Shown one piece after another: positions 40,546-51,382 of a DNA stretch of 64,000 nt (position 1 is its first letter; each line of letters starts with the position of its first letter). The stretch comes from Diplonema papillatum (Eukaryota; Euglenozoa; Diplonemea; Diplonemida; Diplonemidae), in the NCBI GenBank assembly GCA_030068145.1, contig JAPJBO010000106.1, forward strand, positions 124,001 through 188,000. The letters run 5' to 3'. A program made the position numbers and the translations under genes. A model generated the notes under the pieces. That model was not told the origin of the DNA. It saw only the letters and a list, made by a program, of their open reading frames with translations, and did not search any database.

Positions 40546-41102
40546 CACCAGTCATGTTCCCGGGCGGTCAAACGACACCACACAGATCCCGACAGGACAA
40601 AAGAAAACACTACCATCATCTGCGGCCGAAGGCGGCGCCTGGTATCATCGAGCGGGAGGCATCGGCGGCGGCGGGTCGTGAATAGCCCAACGTCCACACC
40701 GCGTCGACGGTGTTCAGGTCCAGCGGCCGAGGACCCGTTGTGTTGGCGCTCAAGGTGTCGGCGTCAGGCTGGCAGTCCGGGTCAGATTAAAGTCAGGCAA
40801 GTCGAGTCTGGCTTTAGTCCGGCCATTGATATTGGTCAGGGGGACCGCTTTGACGCCACTCGAGGGTCGCCGTGCTTCTAGCCGCGGCTGGCGGACCAGC
40901 AGCTGAGAACACGGCCTCCCGCAACGAGCTGCTGCAGCTGCGGCGGCGGTACGGGAAGGGTTTACTTCCGGTACCGGGAGGGTAGAAGGGCGAGTGCGCA
41001 CCACACCGCAAAAAGATAAAGAAGAAAGAGGAAGTCCCCCCTCAAGGTTTTCATACCCCCGTACCGTGCGGAGTCTTACTACGCGGCGCGCGTCCTGCCA
41101 AG
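40546..41102. other. Region upstream of the HPS3-like gene
   Basis: Mixed sequence with CAGGCTGGCAGTC/GTCAGG strings related to 25739-26110. Line-up with any other gene was not found. The promoter of the gene starting at 41103 should lie here, but no TATA-like or other motif is convincing. Confidence 0.4.
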
Positions 41103-42317
41103 ATGCCCAGCGAGGCCCGGCGGCGGCCGATCACCGTCGTAGCGAGCATCGACGAAATCGCGACCGAGGGGGGGGTCGAGTGCTGCGCCGTCGGCGAGGA
41201 GGCGACGATTTTCGGCCTCTGCGGCGGCGTCCTGCATGCGGTCACCGGACCCAGCGGCGGCCAGACGCTGTTCAAGGCGCCGTGCGCGACCGGCGGCGCG
41301 CTGCTCGACGTCAAGCTGGTCGAGGCGCGCGGCGCGTTCGTGACCATAGAGCGGACTGGCCCGTCAACCGCGTCGTCCGCGCACGAGCACCCGATCGCAA
41401 GCGACAAGACCCCCGCGGTGGGCGCCGTGCTGTACCGGGCAACCCGGCCGAACTACACGGGCACCCTCCTCGCCAACGTCATTCCGACCACGGGCGGTGA
41501 CGTGGTGGCGTCGGCGGTGTGCCCGCGCACGGCGCGGGTCGCTATCGCGACGAAGCACATCGTCGCCGTGTTCAGGCAGACCGACGCCGGCGGCGGCGGC
41601 ACCTGTGTGGCGCCCGAACACCTCGCAGGCCCTGCCAGCGGGGAACCCGCCGACCCCGCGGTCGAGCTGCTGGTCGAAGTGCACACGCCGCTCTTCCTCC
41701 GGCACGTCTCCCTCTCCGCGGACGTCCTCGCCTACGCCGCCGCCGACCAAGTCTGGTGCGTGTCCATCGCACCCACCACCCCTGCTGGCCAGTCGGACTC
41801 CGCCGGTGCGGCGAAGGAGATTGCGGAAGGAGTGCGCGACGTCTTCAGCAGCCCCCGGGCCAGGAGTCAGAAGGCGCTCAAAGAGTCAGAGGGGGCTGAC
41901 GAGGCGGGGGGGGGGGCAGTAATTGACCGGCGGGGAGGAAGCCGGCGGTGTGAGGACGAGCTGGCCGGGATGAAGCTGACGAGCACCGCAACGCAGGCGG
42001 GGTGGCACCCTTCCTTTGTGGAAGTGCGGTTTGGGACGCACGCGCAGCGCGAGGCCGCGTCTGGCTGGGTCGCAGAGCGAGACACCATCAACGCCGCCGT
42101 CAACGACGAGCTGATCGTGGCGGCCGGCGCCGGCACCGGGCGGCGCGGCCGCCGCCGCGGGCTGGCGCGCCGCAGCGCGGACGGCGAGCCCGACACGTCG
42201 GCCTCCAGCGGCCGGCGGACCGGCGCGCGCGAGCCGCTCGACGCCAGCCTGCCGCCGCCGGCCGACCCGCAGGCGAAGCTGCACCGCAAGCAGCGCAATG
42301 CGTCGACGCTGGTGCAG
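41103..42317 (+). CDS. HPS3: HPS3-like gene, exon 1
   Basis: 405 codons from the ATG in CCAAGATGCCC. Ends TGGTGCAG|GTACGT in phase 0. A stretch of repeated basic residues and an acidic/Ser region (RRGRRRGLARRSADGEPDTSASSG) lies near the end and is probably disordered. The frame continues open into the intron only because the 15-bp minisatellite there has no stops. Confidence 0.75.
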
Positions 42318-45300
42318 GTACGTCGTCTTTTTGTTTTGTTTGAGCACCTGTGTCTCGACAGTGATTGGACAGTCGGGATGCCGGGGGCGGGTCTCCATGA
42401 AGAAGAAGAGAAAAGCAAAGCAAGACCTGCCCCCTGCGCCTGCTGTCTCCGGCATTTTGTGTACGGGCATTTTGTGTACGGGCATTTTGTGTACGGGCAT
42501 TTTGTGTACGGGCATTTTGTGTATGGGCATTTTGTGTACGGGCATTTTGTGTACGGGCATTTTGTGTACGGGCATTTTGTGTACGGGCATTTTGTGTACG
42601 GGCATTTTGTGTACGGGCATTTTGTGTACGGGCATTTTGTGTATGGGCATTTTGTGTACGGGCATTTTGTGCACCTCAAAGTCAGCAGACTTGCAGCTCC
42701 CCCTGCATATCGCTTCGGAAGCTGCAAGCTTGCTGGAAGAGCTGCTCCGCGCACCTGACAGTCCCAACACCATCCGCGTGGGCACAAATCCTCCGCGGAA
42801 ACGTCGGGCGACAGCGTTGAACTTCGATCCAACCCGCTCCAACGACCAACGTGAATCTGGCCCCAAATAGAAGGGTTAGGAAACCCACGTGTACGACTCA
42901 TACCCCGGCACGTTGCAAAACGCGGTGACCGAAGGCGCTGTAGCAGGCAACAACGGGATCTCCCATGTCGACCCTCGGCGGCGCTGAGTCTTTCGTATGA
43001 GTTGACAGGTGAAAACTGTTCGGTGTGGAAGGCAAGACAACGTTTTGCAAAGTGTAACAAACAGCTATCTTCCTTAAGGCCGTCCCCTATCCGGCTTGTT
43101 CTAAGGAGGCTGCGTACGCATTCGGGGTGGAGCAGAACTGGCCGACTCTGTCCAGGTCGTCGCGGACGAAGCACTTGAAGAAGCGTGGCCACGTCGCTGC
43201 TCAAGGTGTTAAGCACCGCCGCCACAAAGAAGCACGGGCCCCACGAGACATCCGGGAGCTCATCGGCGTGTGGGTGAAACTGCTCTTGTCTCGGTTACGA
43301 CAGGATCTACTGCTCACGTGCCCAACTGCGTACTGCCTTTGTTCTTCCTCGTTGCCGCAATGTGGTGATGACGTCTGGCCGTCCGGTTGCGGTGGCCCAC
43401 GATCAACAACGCTCGTGCATAACGAATCGAGTCTCAAGTGCGAAGCCCTGTGATAGGAAGGTCCACCCCACGATCAACCATCATACTTTTAACACTCGTA
43501 CTTGAGCCGTGCAAGTTCACTTGCAACGCGCAAGGGGCATGGCGTAACCACAGCCGTGGACGATACGTGCTCCTTCCAATCGGAGCCAACACGTAAAGGG
43601 GAGGTCCGTGGCAGAGTGGCTATGGCTGTGGGAAATTACCGACTTGAATGCAGAAAGCGTCAGGAAGCGCACCCAGACTGAATATCAACCCGTGCTCGAT
43701 CCCCAAGACAGGAAGGTTCACCCCTGTCAATCATCACACTATCAACCATCACGCTACCAACACTCGTGCAGAACCCGCGCAGCCGGAAGCCATCGACGCC
43801 GAAAAAACCGCGGGGGAGAGCCGACGCCGACCCCAGCGGCGCGCCGGATGCAGCGAACACCCACAGCCCCACCGACCGCGCCAACAACAACAACACCACC
43901 AACGCCGCCAAGCAAGAAAGCAACTCAGACGACCCTGCGGCGCCGCCCGACGCCGCCAGACCCGACGAGTCTTCGACGCGCGACGCGTCACCCGGCCCGC
44001 TCATCCCGGTGGCCAACCGGGGGAAGAAGGAGAGCAGAAACTTGCTCAGCCGCCTGAACCAGTCGTTCAACGCGGTCTTCCGCCCGTCTCCGCCGAACTC
44101 GCAGGCGGCCGGGCCGCCGGGGCTCTACGCCGACGTGGATCCGACTGTGGACAAGCCGGTGGCAACCGGTGACGAAAGCACCCGACCGCCGCGGCGAAGT
44201 GCATCGTGGCGGTTCTCCGCTCGGTTCGGCGGGCCCGTCCGCGACTCCCTTTCGTCGGCGGGGGGGCCGGCGCCGCCGCCGCAGCAGGAGCAGCGGCAGG
44301 TGACCGTCGACTACATCCACCGGAACGGCAGCGTCAACCCCGTCGCCCTGTGGGAGCGGGCCGCGCTGCCGGCGGTGGGGGGCGGCGGGCAGGAGCTCCC
44401 GCACACCGAGCACGCCGTGTTCTGGTACGCGGCCGAAAAACGGCGCTGCGTCCTGCTTTCGAAGAAGCGGCTGCTGAAGGACTCCGCCGACGGCCGTGTG
44501 CTGCACCTCGCCCTGCTGCCCGGCGAATCTCCCGTTGGGGACAGGTGTGCTTCCTCGTGCTTCGCTGTGTTCTGCTGCATTTTTTTTGTACGTGCTTTGT
44601 AGGAAATACTTGAGGAGGCTGCCAGCAGCAATAGATCAAAGGAGGTAAATGTGCTGTAGCCTACACGAAACACAGGTGAATCTGGGTTCATTGGCGGGCG
44701 TAAGCATTCAACAAAAAATGCCGAAGCAATGTGCTGGATGAAGAGGGTGGTCGGGACTGATGTCCCGTCCCTTCTTTCATTCACCGCCAACTGTCGGCTC
44801 GCGGCTGGCGGGCGTAAGCGTTCAAAAAAAGGACCCACTTTGTAGTTGTATTGTTTCTCCCTCTCTAGCCTGAGGAGGAAATTGGGTCCGAAATCGGGTC
44901 CGAAATCGGGTCCGAAATCGGGTCCGAAATCGGGTCCGAAATCGGGTCCGAAATCGGGTCCGAAATCGGGTCCGAAATCGGGTCCGAAATCGGGTCCGAA
45001 ATCGGGTCCGAAATCGGGTCCGAAATCGGGTCCGAAATCGGGTCCGAAATCGGGTCCGAAATCGGGTCCGAAATCGGGTCCGAAATCGGGTCCGAAATCG
45101 GGTCCGAAATCGGGTCCGAAATCGGGTCCGAAATCGGGTCCGAAATCGGGTCCGAAATCGGGTCCGAAATCGGGTCCGAAATCGGGTCCGAAATCGGGTC
45201 CGAAATCGGGTCCGAAATCGGGTCCGAAATCGGGTCCGAAATCGGGTCCGAAATCGGGTCCGAAATCGGGTCCGAAATCGGGTCCGAAATCGGGTCCGAA

Positions 45301-48300
45301 ATCGGGTCCGAAGATTAGGAAATCGCGTGGAGGCCTGCTCCACGTTTTGTAACGGGTTCTAAACAAGTACGGAAACCACAGGCACGAACCTCGGGGGGAA
45401 CCCGCTGGCGAGGACGACACGGCGGACGTGCAGCTCGTGGTTGTCACTACGCGAAAAGGCTGGCTGGCCACCGCCAACGGAGACCTGCGGAGCGAGTTCC
45501 GCTTCAGCCAGCCGAAGCGGGCGGACGCCGTGTCGTGCTGCGGGAACAACAGCACGTTTCTGTTCGTCGTCACGAAGCACGGGTCCCTCGACGTGTACCC
45601 GCTGCGCGGAAAAACGCCGATGACCGAAGAGCACTCGCCGATCGCCGCGGCGAAGGCGAGCCCCAGCCGGTTGGTCGCCCGACTCTCCCGCCTCCAGCAC
45701 CACGAAGAAACCACCGCTTCCCCACCGGACTCCCCGTCGGGCGGGCTGAGCGTCCAACCGGCCGGCACCCGTGCGTCGTGGGCTGGCACGTTCGATCCGT
45801 ACGTTTCGAACGAAGACAGCAACATGCGGCCCGTGCACTCCCGCTGGTCGATGGTCTCTTGGGGACGCGGCGCGACGCCGCCGGTCATCCTCCCGCCCGT
45901 GTCTGTGTCGAGCCCTCGACAAAGCCTCACCGCCGCACCATCCGCAGGCGACCGGGGGGGAAACACGGGTACGTCGGTTCCGCTGTTCAATTTAGACGTC
46001 CCGGCGCTGCAGTCGCAGACGATCGGACACGTCGTGGTGAAGGTGGCGTGCTCGGAAGGGACTGTGTACCTGCTGCAGCCGAGCCGAGGGGTGAACGCCA
46101 CGATCCAGGGCCCCGACGACGACGGCGGCGGCGGCGCCAACGACGTAAACTCGCCGGACGCAAGGCCCCGGGGCGGCTCTGTCGCGTCGTCGGGCGCGTC
46201 GTTTCCCGACGCCCCCGGCTCTGCGGAGAAGACGCTCCGGGGAGGGGTTGTTGCGAGCCAGTTGTGGTCCAACACGTCGTACTGCAAGCTCGCGTCGCCG
46301 CCGGAGTACCTGCAGGTAACTCCTTTTTTAATACGAACGATCTTGCGGGTTGCCCTTCAATGTATTGTGCAGGCTAAAAAGACGTAAGGCAGCGTGTTTT
46401 GGTGGTTGATCAGAATTCCTTCTAGCAGCTCCATCTAGCAGCTTCCGCGACTTTATCCACCACAATCGCCAGGCATTCCGTTTACGGCTTCCGGAGACCT
46501 CAAGTCTGCCTAAGACAAAACATGCCATGGCCATGAGAAGAGTTGTGTGCAAAGAGCTGGCCGGTCTGATGGCAAAAACCGAGAATGGGCTATGCAAAAT
46601 TTTCCTACCGAACTCCTCATTTGCGAGACCCCGGAAAAATAGAAAAAATGTCGAAAGGCAACGGACCGTTAGGAATCCAAGCCCCCCCTCCACCATCCCT
46701 TTCCTAGACGACATCTTCCTCGAAGAAGACTTGATGCTAGCAGCAACCATGCATGAGAGGCAGTGCTCTGCCTAACATTAAACTAAGATTTTCCCCCCCG
46801 CGCAGGACATCTTCAAGGAGCACCGCCGGGCGCAGTTCTTCGACGAGATGCAAGCGCTCGCGCTGCTGTACGAGGGCTACTCGCTGCTGCGGCGGCGGAT
46901 GGCCGCCGGCGGCGGTCGGTCGGCCGGGGCCGGGTCCGGGGCCGTGACCGTGACCCCAGTCGGGCTGGCTGACGGGCTGGCGCGGTACAACGGCGCGGCG
47001 CTGATGAAGAGCGTCGCGACGGTCCTCGGCGACGTCCTGGCCAAGGTCGAAGCCTTCGCTGTGCACGGAGCCGCCGGCGCGGCCGAGCCGCTGTCCGCGC
47101 GCCGGTCGGCGCGGGACCTCGACTCCGCGTCGAACGACGGCTCGCCGCTGTTCGTCAACAACAACAGCCTCACCATCGTCGGGCACTCTGCCGCCGGCTT
47201 CGACGACGACCCCCTCGCGAAGACGCACGCGTCGGCCGCGAGCGCGGCCATGTCGTTCGCGCCGGCGGCGCCGAGCAACCTGCTGGGGGCCTGCGCCTTC
47301 CTTGCGAACACGCGGCCGGGGCTCATGCCGCGGTCGTCGTGGCTGTTTTACGCGCTTTCCGACCGGACCTTCAAGCAGGTGTGCTTCATGCTCCGGAAGG
47401 ACACTGTCGGGCTTCTCGCCTATTTGGAGGCCGTCCTGTACCAGGACGCGCACCCGAACACGCTGTCGACCAGCGCCGAGAGTGCCCAACTGCCGCTGCT
47501 GCCCGCCGAGGCTGGCAACCAGCTGGTGGCGACGTACGCGAAGCACTGCCCGGAGCGCCTGCGGGCCCTGGTCTGCGACAGCTGGCTCGCGCGGCGGCGC
47601 GGCGGGCGCAACTGCTTCTGCCCGGCGACCGCGGCGGACCACCTCGACGAGCTGACCACGCGCGGCGGCAGCCGGCAGCCTGGGCGGTTGTGCGAGAGGA
47701 ACCTCAGGGGGTCGGTCCTCTCCGACGGCCCTGAAGGCGACTTGCCGGCTGGCGGCGGCGACTCGGGCCGGTCTAAAAAAGAGGACCCCGCCACAGTCGC
47801 CCGCTGGGCCCCGCAGCCCCCGGCGCTGCCCTTCGCGTCCGGGCTGCTGCGCCTCGACGCCGGCGAGACGCCGGCCTGCGTCTCGGCGTGGGCGGGCATG
47901 GACCCGCGGTCGCTGGCGGACGCGCTCTGCGCGCACGCATACGCGTTCCGCAGCGATCCGAGCGACGACGCGGTCTCCCGCTGCGCGGAGAACCTGCGGG
48001 GGTACCTGCGGGGGTGCGAGGGGTCGGCGGCGACGCTGACTGGGGTTCAGAGGCTGGTGGCCGAGGCGGCCAGCGGCACGACGGGTCAGCCGCTGCCGGC
48101 GGCGTGTGCGGTGGTCGCGCGGCACTTCCCACATGTGCTCGTACCGGTGCTGCTGCGGCTGTTCGCCGCCGGCGCCGTGGCACCCGGGACCGCGGCGCGC
48201 ACCGTCTCGGCCGCCGCTCGCCTGCCGCAGCGCGTCCGCGGCGTGCTGCTGGCGCAGTACCTAGCCGCCGCGTCCATGCTCACCGCCGCGTTCTCTCCCG

Positions 48301-50634
48301 CCGAGCGCGCCGAAGCGGCCGCCGGCTTCGGGACGCTCCCGTTCGCCCCGCCGCCGGCCCAACCGGCGGCGCCGACGACGCAGGACTTGCACCTGTTCAC
48401 CGCGTGCCACCTGATGCGGGAGCTCGTATGTCTTTTTTTTTCTCGTGATTCCTATTCATTGTAAACACGAAGAGAACGCTAGCAGCGTGTTTGGGAGAAA
48501 TTAGCCTACCGATCATATTGACTCACGAACGGGCTAATCCTCCCCCGGCACGCACAAACAAACATTGCGCCTATTCTTTTTGTTGGAAGTATGCGAATCC
48601 TGCAGGGAATAGTTGACTAGACCTCATGAGTTGGTGCTAGCCACGATTGCGGGAGTCTGAGAAACCGACATACCCTACAACAGCTCCAACCCCTCCCTTT
48701 CGTGAGAAAAAGCGAATGAAAACACCTTCCTTTTTCTATCTGTTTTGTCAAGAGCTGCGACTCAACTATTCTGTACTAACGCGTGCTTTTCTGGTACTAA
48801 AAAATAGTAGTCGTCGGGGGAAAAAAAAAAAGTAGTTGGCGACGTATTACACGAAGCGCACAAAGACAGGCGAGTTCCGCTGTTGCGCACAACAGGACGC
48901 TCTCTAAACTCTCTTTCCGGCGGATGCTAGCATCAAACAAGCGCAAGAGAAGCAGTTCTTTTTGACTGAACATGAACTGTTGAACGAAATAAGAAGCTCG
49001 CCACCGCAAACTGTGGCGTTTCCCCCTCACTTGCTCCAGCTTTGTGTCAAAACGATCAGGCATTGCCTTCGACGCATTTCACTAAATACACTACATTTCA
49101 CAACTTTCACCCGCATCTAATATCAAATCAGACGATCCATGGCTCTGCGTGTGATGCCGCGTCAACCGACGGATCGCGGGTCAGCGACGACGATGTCGGC
49201 CTTTGCAGAGATGACACGTTCGACGCGGCTCTGCTCCCAGACGTTGAAGCTGATAATCACACAAGCCCCATGACCGAGCCGGTAGAACAGGGTATGCACT
49301 TTCGTTTGATTTTGTTTACAAAACTACGAATACGGCAGATGACACCTCCAGCTTCTCTTCGTCTTTCAGTCAAGACCATGGGTTTCGTGCCCGGCGTCAG
49401 CGTTCTACAAAAAAGAACCGGAGCCCTCTGTTGATAGACTGTTGTCAACAGTGTTGATAGAAGCCTGTGATAGTTTGGATTAAAATGCAAAGAATCTGTG
49501 GCAGGAATCTGCAACCTGTGAGGAACTGCTACAGACTTCGAAAGCAGCATACAGCCCGAGTGACTAAAATGCAGACCATCGCCATGCATTCTAACCCCCC
49601 AAACTTTCAGCACACAGACCACACCTCAACACACAGACCACACTTCTACACACAGAACGCACACCTCAACACACAGACCACACTTCAACACACAGAACGC
49701 ACGCCTCAACACACAGACCACACTTCAACACACAGAACGCACACCTCAACACACAGACCAACACACAGAACGCACACCTCAACACACAGACCGTCCGCGA
49801 CAGCGAAAGAGCAGCGACGCGGGAGCTGCACCCAAATTCGGGCTGTGGGCGCCCGAGGCCTGCGGCGACGCGGCGGCCCCCGGCGACAGCGGCTCGTTCC
49901 GGGAGAAGGTCGCGTCCGGCGACGAGCCGACCAGCGGGCTCGCCGAGGAGTTCCTGCTCTACTGCTTCGCGCACCACGCGGCGCCGCCGTGGACCAGGGA
50001 CCCGGCCGCGGCCGCCGCGCTGTCGTGGCTCTGCGACCTGCGGCCGGCCCACGCCTCCGCCAACACGGTGCTCGAAGCAGCCCTGTGCGCCCGGGGCGTC
50101 GAACAGTCGATGGCTGCCTTCCAGTGGACGGCGGAGGCTGCGCAGCTTATCCTGGTGAGAGGGTGTCTCCCGTGCGAACTCCGGTCGCTGGTGGTCGGCG
50201 AGGCGCGTGCCGCGTCAAGCCGCCGCCACCGCTCCACGAGCCAGCAGGGGAAGCCGGCTGCCTTCACGGAAGGCGCGCTGGGCGCGTTGGCTGCCACGGT
50301 GCTCGCCAGCCAGGGCGAAGGGGCTGCTGCGTTGGTGGCGCTGGGCGCCGTGGCGCCGGCGGCCGTCGTGCTGTCCTTCGGGGAGGCGTGCGTGGGCGGC
50401 GACGTGCTGGCATGGCGGGTCTGCGTCGCGGACGCCGTCGCCGGCGGCCGGAAAGCGGCGGTGCGCGCGCTGCTGGCGCGGCTGGTGGAGGTCCTGTCCC
50501 TCGACGGGTTCCTGTCCCTGCTGCCCCGCGGAGCAAACGCGCGCTTCTTCCTGCCCTTCGTCGCAGCCGCCGTCCGGAGGCACGAGTCTGCGGTGCTTGC
50601 GAAGGAGATCGCCGCCGCCGCCAGCGAGGCTTGA
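41103..50634 (+). CDS. HPS3: HPS3-like BLOC-2 subunit, five exons
   Basis: Join 41103-42317, 43772-44544, 45382-46315, 46806-48425, 49804-50634. All four introns are GT-AG and all phases fit (0, 2, 0, 0), giving 5373 nt, 1790 aa and a stop. The N-terminal part (exons 1-3) is beta-rich and probably a propeller; LANVIPTT...VAIATKHIVAVF and LRHVSLSADVLAYAA align with corresponding HPS3 blocks. Exon 4 opens with IFKEHRRAQFFDEM...LLYEGYSLLRRRM, like the LYKEMVDYS...LLSEAHLLVRA region of HPS3. The C-terminus GFLSLLPRGANARFFLPF matches the DFMNVLPEDG-TATFFLPY ending. Known family role: BLOC-2 with HPS5 and HPS6, in endosome to lysosome-related organelle traffic. The protein is longer than animal HPS3 (~1000 aa) because of low-complexity inserts. 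A VPS-C/CORVET-type subunit is the main alternative. Confidence 0.7.
42318..43771 (+). other. HPS3-like gene, intron 1
   Basis: 1454 bp, GT-AG. Holds the 15-bp minisatellite (42451-42675). The last ~90 bases before the acceptor (GGAAGGTTCACCCC, CAATCATCACACTA, CAACACTCGTGCAG) have a diverged copy ~270 bp upstream (43456-43510), so the acceptor region itself appears duplicated. Confidence 0.65.
42451..42675 (+). repeat. 15-bp minisatellite in intron 1
   Basis: About 15 copies of GGGCATTTTGTGTAC with a few TAT variants and a final GCAC variant. The period is a multiple of three and has no stop in several frames. Confidence 0.95.
43772..44544 (+). CDS. HPS3: HPS3-like gene, exon 2
   Basis: Begins after CTCGTGCAG| in phase 0 and ends GGGGACAG|GTGTGC with two bases carried over. 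The first third is Asn/Thr/Pro-rich and low complexity. The rest is more ordered (NLLSRLNQSFNAVF, VDYIHRNGSVNPVALWERAALP, HAVFWYAAEKRRCVLLSKKR). Confidence 0.7.
44585..44870 (+). repeat. Dispersed repeat family B inside intron 2
   Basis: Matches 16826-17062: GGAAATACTTGAGGAGGCTG, GGAGGTAAATGTGCTGTAGC, CACGAAACACAGGTGAATC, GCGGGCGTAAGC-TTCAA, CCACTTTGTAGTTGT and CTCTAGCCT-AGG. Confidence 0.75.
44884..45312 (+). repeat. 12-bp minisatellite in intron 2
   Basis: About 36 nearly identical copies of GGGTCCGAAATC. It encodes GPKS repeats on the plus strand and GPDF or RTRF repeats on the minus strand. These are artefacts of the period. The homogeneity implies recent expansion. Confidence 0.97.
45382..46315 (+). 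CDS. HPS3: HPS3-like gene, exon 3
   Basis: Starts after CCACAG|; its first G completes an AGG codon with exon 2. Ends GTACCTGCAG|GTAACT in phase 0. Encodes beta-rich blocks (VQLVVVTTRKGWLATANGDLRSEF, STFLFVVTKHGSLDVYPLRG) typical of propeller blades, then a Ser/Pro/Gly-rich loop, then VVKVACSEGTVYLLQPSR. Confidence 0.75.
46316..46805 (+). other. HPS3-like gene, intron 3, built from two dispersed repeats
   Basis: 490 bp, GT-AG. 46330-46430 is a repeat also at 34808-34925 (inverted) and 37480-37580 (GGGTTGCCCTTCAATGTATT, GGCAGCGTGTTTTGGTGGTT). 46715-46790 is the CGAAGAAGACTTGATGCTAG...ATGCATGAGAGGCAGTG module, also at 52235-52320, reaching to within ~15 bases of the acceptor. Confidence 0.7.
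46806..48425 (+). CDS. HPS3: HPS3-like gene, exon 4
   Basis: 540 codons, phase 0 at both ends (CGCGCAG|GACATC and GAGCTC|GTATGT). Encodes the helical C-terminal region: FFDEMQALALLYEGYSLLRR, WLFYALSDRTFKQVCFMLRK, LLAYLEAVLYQDAHP, ATYAKHCPERLRALVC, VARHFPHVLVPVLLRLF. Very GC-rich third positions compared with the introns. Confidence 0.75.
48426..49803 (+). other. HPS3-like gene, intron 4
   Basis: 1378 bp, GT-AG (ends GCGACAG|). 48470-48590 matches the intergenic module at 26755-26870 (GTGTTTGGGAG, CCCCCGGCACG). 48910-48960 is a degenerate copy of the GATGCTAGCATCAA module. The 3' end holds a ~40-bp minisatellite. Confidence 0.65.
49616..49795 (+). repeat. ~40-bp minisatellite abutting an acceptor site
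   Basis: About 4.5 copies of a unit made of two ~20-bp halves, CACCTCAACACACAGACC and CTTCAACACACAGAACG. It ends within ~10 bases of the AG at 49802-49803 and supplies the C/A-rich, T-poor tract before the acceptor, which is an unusual polypyrimidine region. Confidence 0.85.
49804..50634 (+). CDS. HPS3: HPS3-like gene, exon 5 (C-terminus)
   Basis: 276 codons plus TGA. The frame is fixed by the phase-0 join and by the conserved end GFLSLLPRGANARFFLPFVAAAV. Includes FGLWAPEACGD, FLLYCFAHHAAPPWT and a long Ala-rich helical stretch. The last part from 50361 is the parent of the downstream tandem copies. Confidence 0.75.
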   Translation, partial: RKSSDAGAAPKFGLWAPEACGDAAAPGDSGSFREKVASGDEPTSGLAEEFLLYCFAHHAAPPWTRDPAAAAALSWLCDLRPAHASANTVLEAALCARGVEQSMAAFQWTAEAAQLILVRGCLPCELRSLVVGEARAASSRRHRSTSQQGKPAAFTEGALGALAATVLASQGEGAAALVALGAVAPAAVVLSFGEACVGGDVLAWRVCVADAVAGGRKAAVRALLARLVEVLSLDGFLSLLPRGANARFFLPFVAAAVRRHESAVLAKEIAAAASEA

Positions 50635-50860
50635 TCCCTTCAAAGCCGCAACTATGCGTGCACACGTACTCCACGCCTGTTCGGTGCCAAAACTTCGTCA
50701 ACTTTGGAGTGTCCTGCGTTTCACGAGCGAACCCTATGCGATACATTTTGATGCATGCAACTTGCATTGCAAGACTACCGCAAAATGGTCGCACAATCAA
50801 GTGTTGACTGAAAACCATTGTGCATTGGAGTTAGTCGCTGTGTGCGCCGTTTGCATGAAC

Positions 50861-51137
50861 GGCCGTCGTGCTGTCCTTCGGGGAGGCGTGCGTGGGCGGC
50901 GACGCGCTGGCGTGGCGGGTCTGCGTCGCGGACGCCGTCGCCGGCGGCCGGAAAGCGGCGGTGCGCGCGCTGCTGGCGCGGCTGGTGGAGGTCCTGTCCC
51001 TCGACGGGTTCCTGTCCCTGCTGCCCCCGCGGAGCAAACGCGCGCTTCTTCCTGCCCTTCGTCGCAGCCGCCGTCCGGAGGCACGAGTCTGCGGTGCTTG
51101 CGAAGGAGATCGCCGCCGCCGCCAGCGAGGCTTGATC
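50861..51137 (+). pseudogene. Second, frameshifted copy of the HPS3-like C-terminus
   Basis: Near-identical to 50361-50634, but one extra C in CTGCTGCCCCCGCGGAG shifts the frame, so the final GANARFFLPF block is lost. It lacks upstream exons and cannot be expressed as a full protein unless used as an alternative last exon. Confidence 0.85.
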
Positions 51138-51382
51138 CCTTCAAAGCCGCAACTATGCGTGCACACGTACTCCACGCCTGTTCGGTGCCAAAACTTCGTC
51201 AACTTTGGAGTGTCCTGCGTTTCACGAGCGAACCCTATGACGTAGGTGGTCGATACATTTTGATGCATGCAACTTGCATTGCAAGACTACCGCAGGCTAC
51301 TGCAAAATGGTCGCACAATCAAGTGTTGACTGAAAACCACTGTGCATTGGAGTTAGTCGCTGTGTGCGCCGTTTGCATGAAC

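Larger units (their letters stand above)
44545..45381 (+). other. HPS3-like gene, intron 2
   Basis: 837 bp, GT-AG (ends CCACAG|G). Consists almost entirely of a family B dispersed repeat (44585-44870) and a 12-bp minisatellite (44884-45312). Confidence 0.7.

Noticed and set aside
44846-45352. Long open frames on both strands over the 12-bp repeat
   Set aside because: They exist only because the repeat period is a multiple of three and contains no stop. The segment is inside an intron with compatible flanking exon phases.
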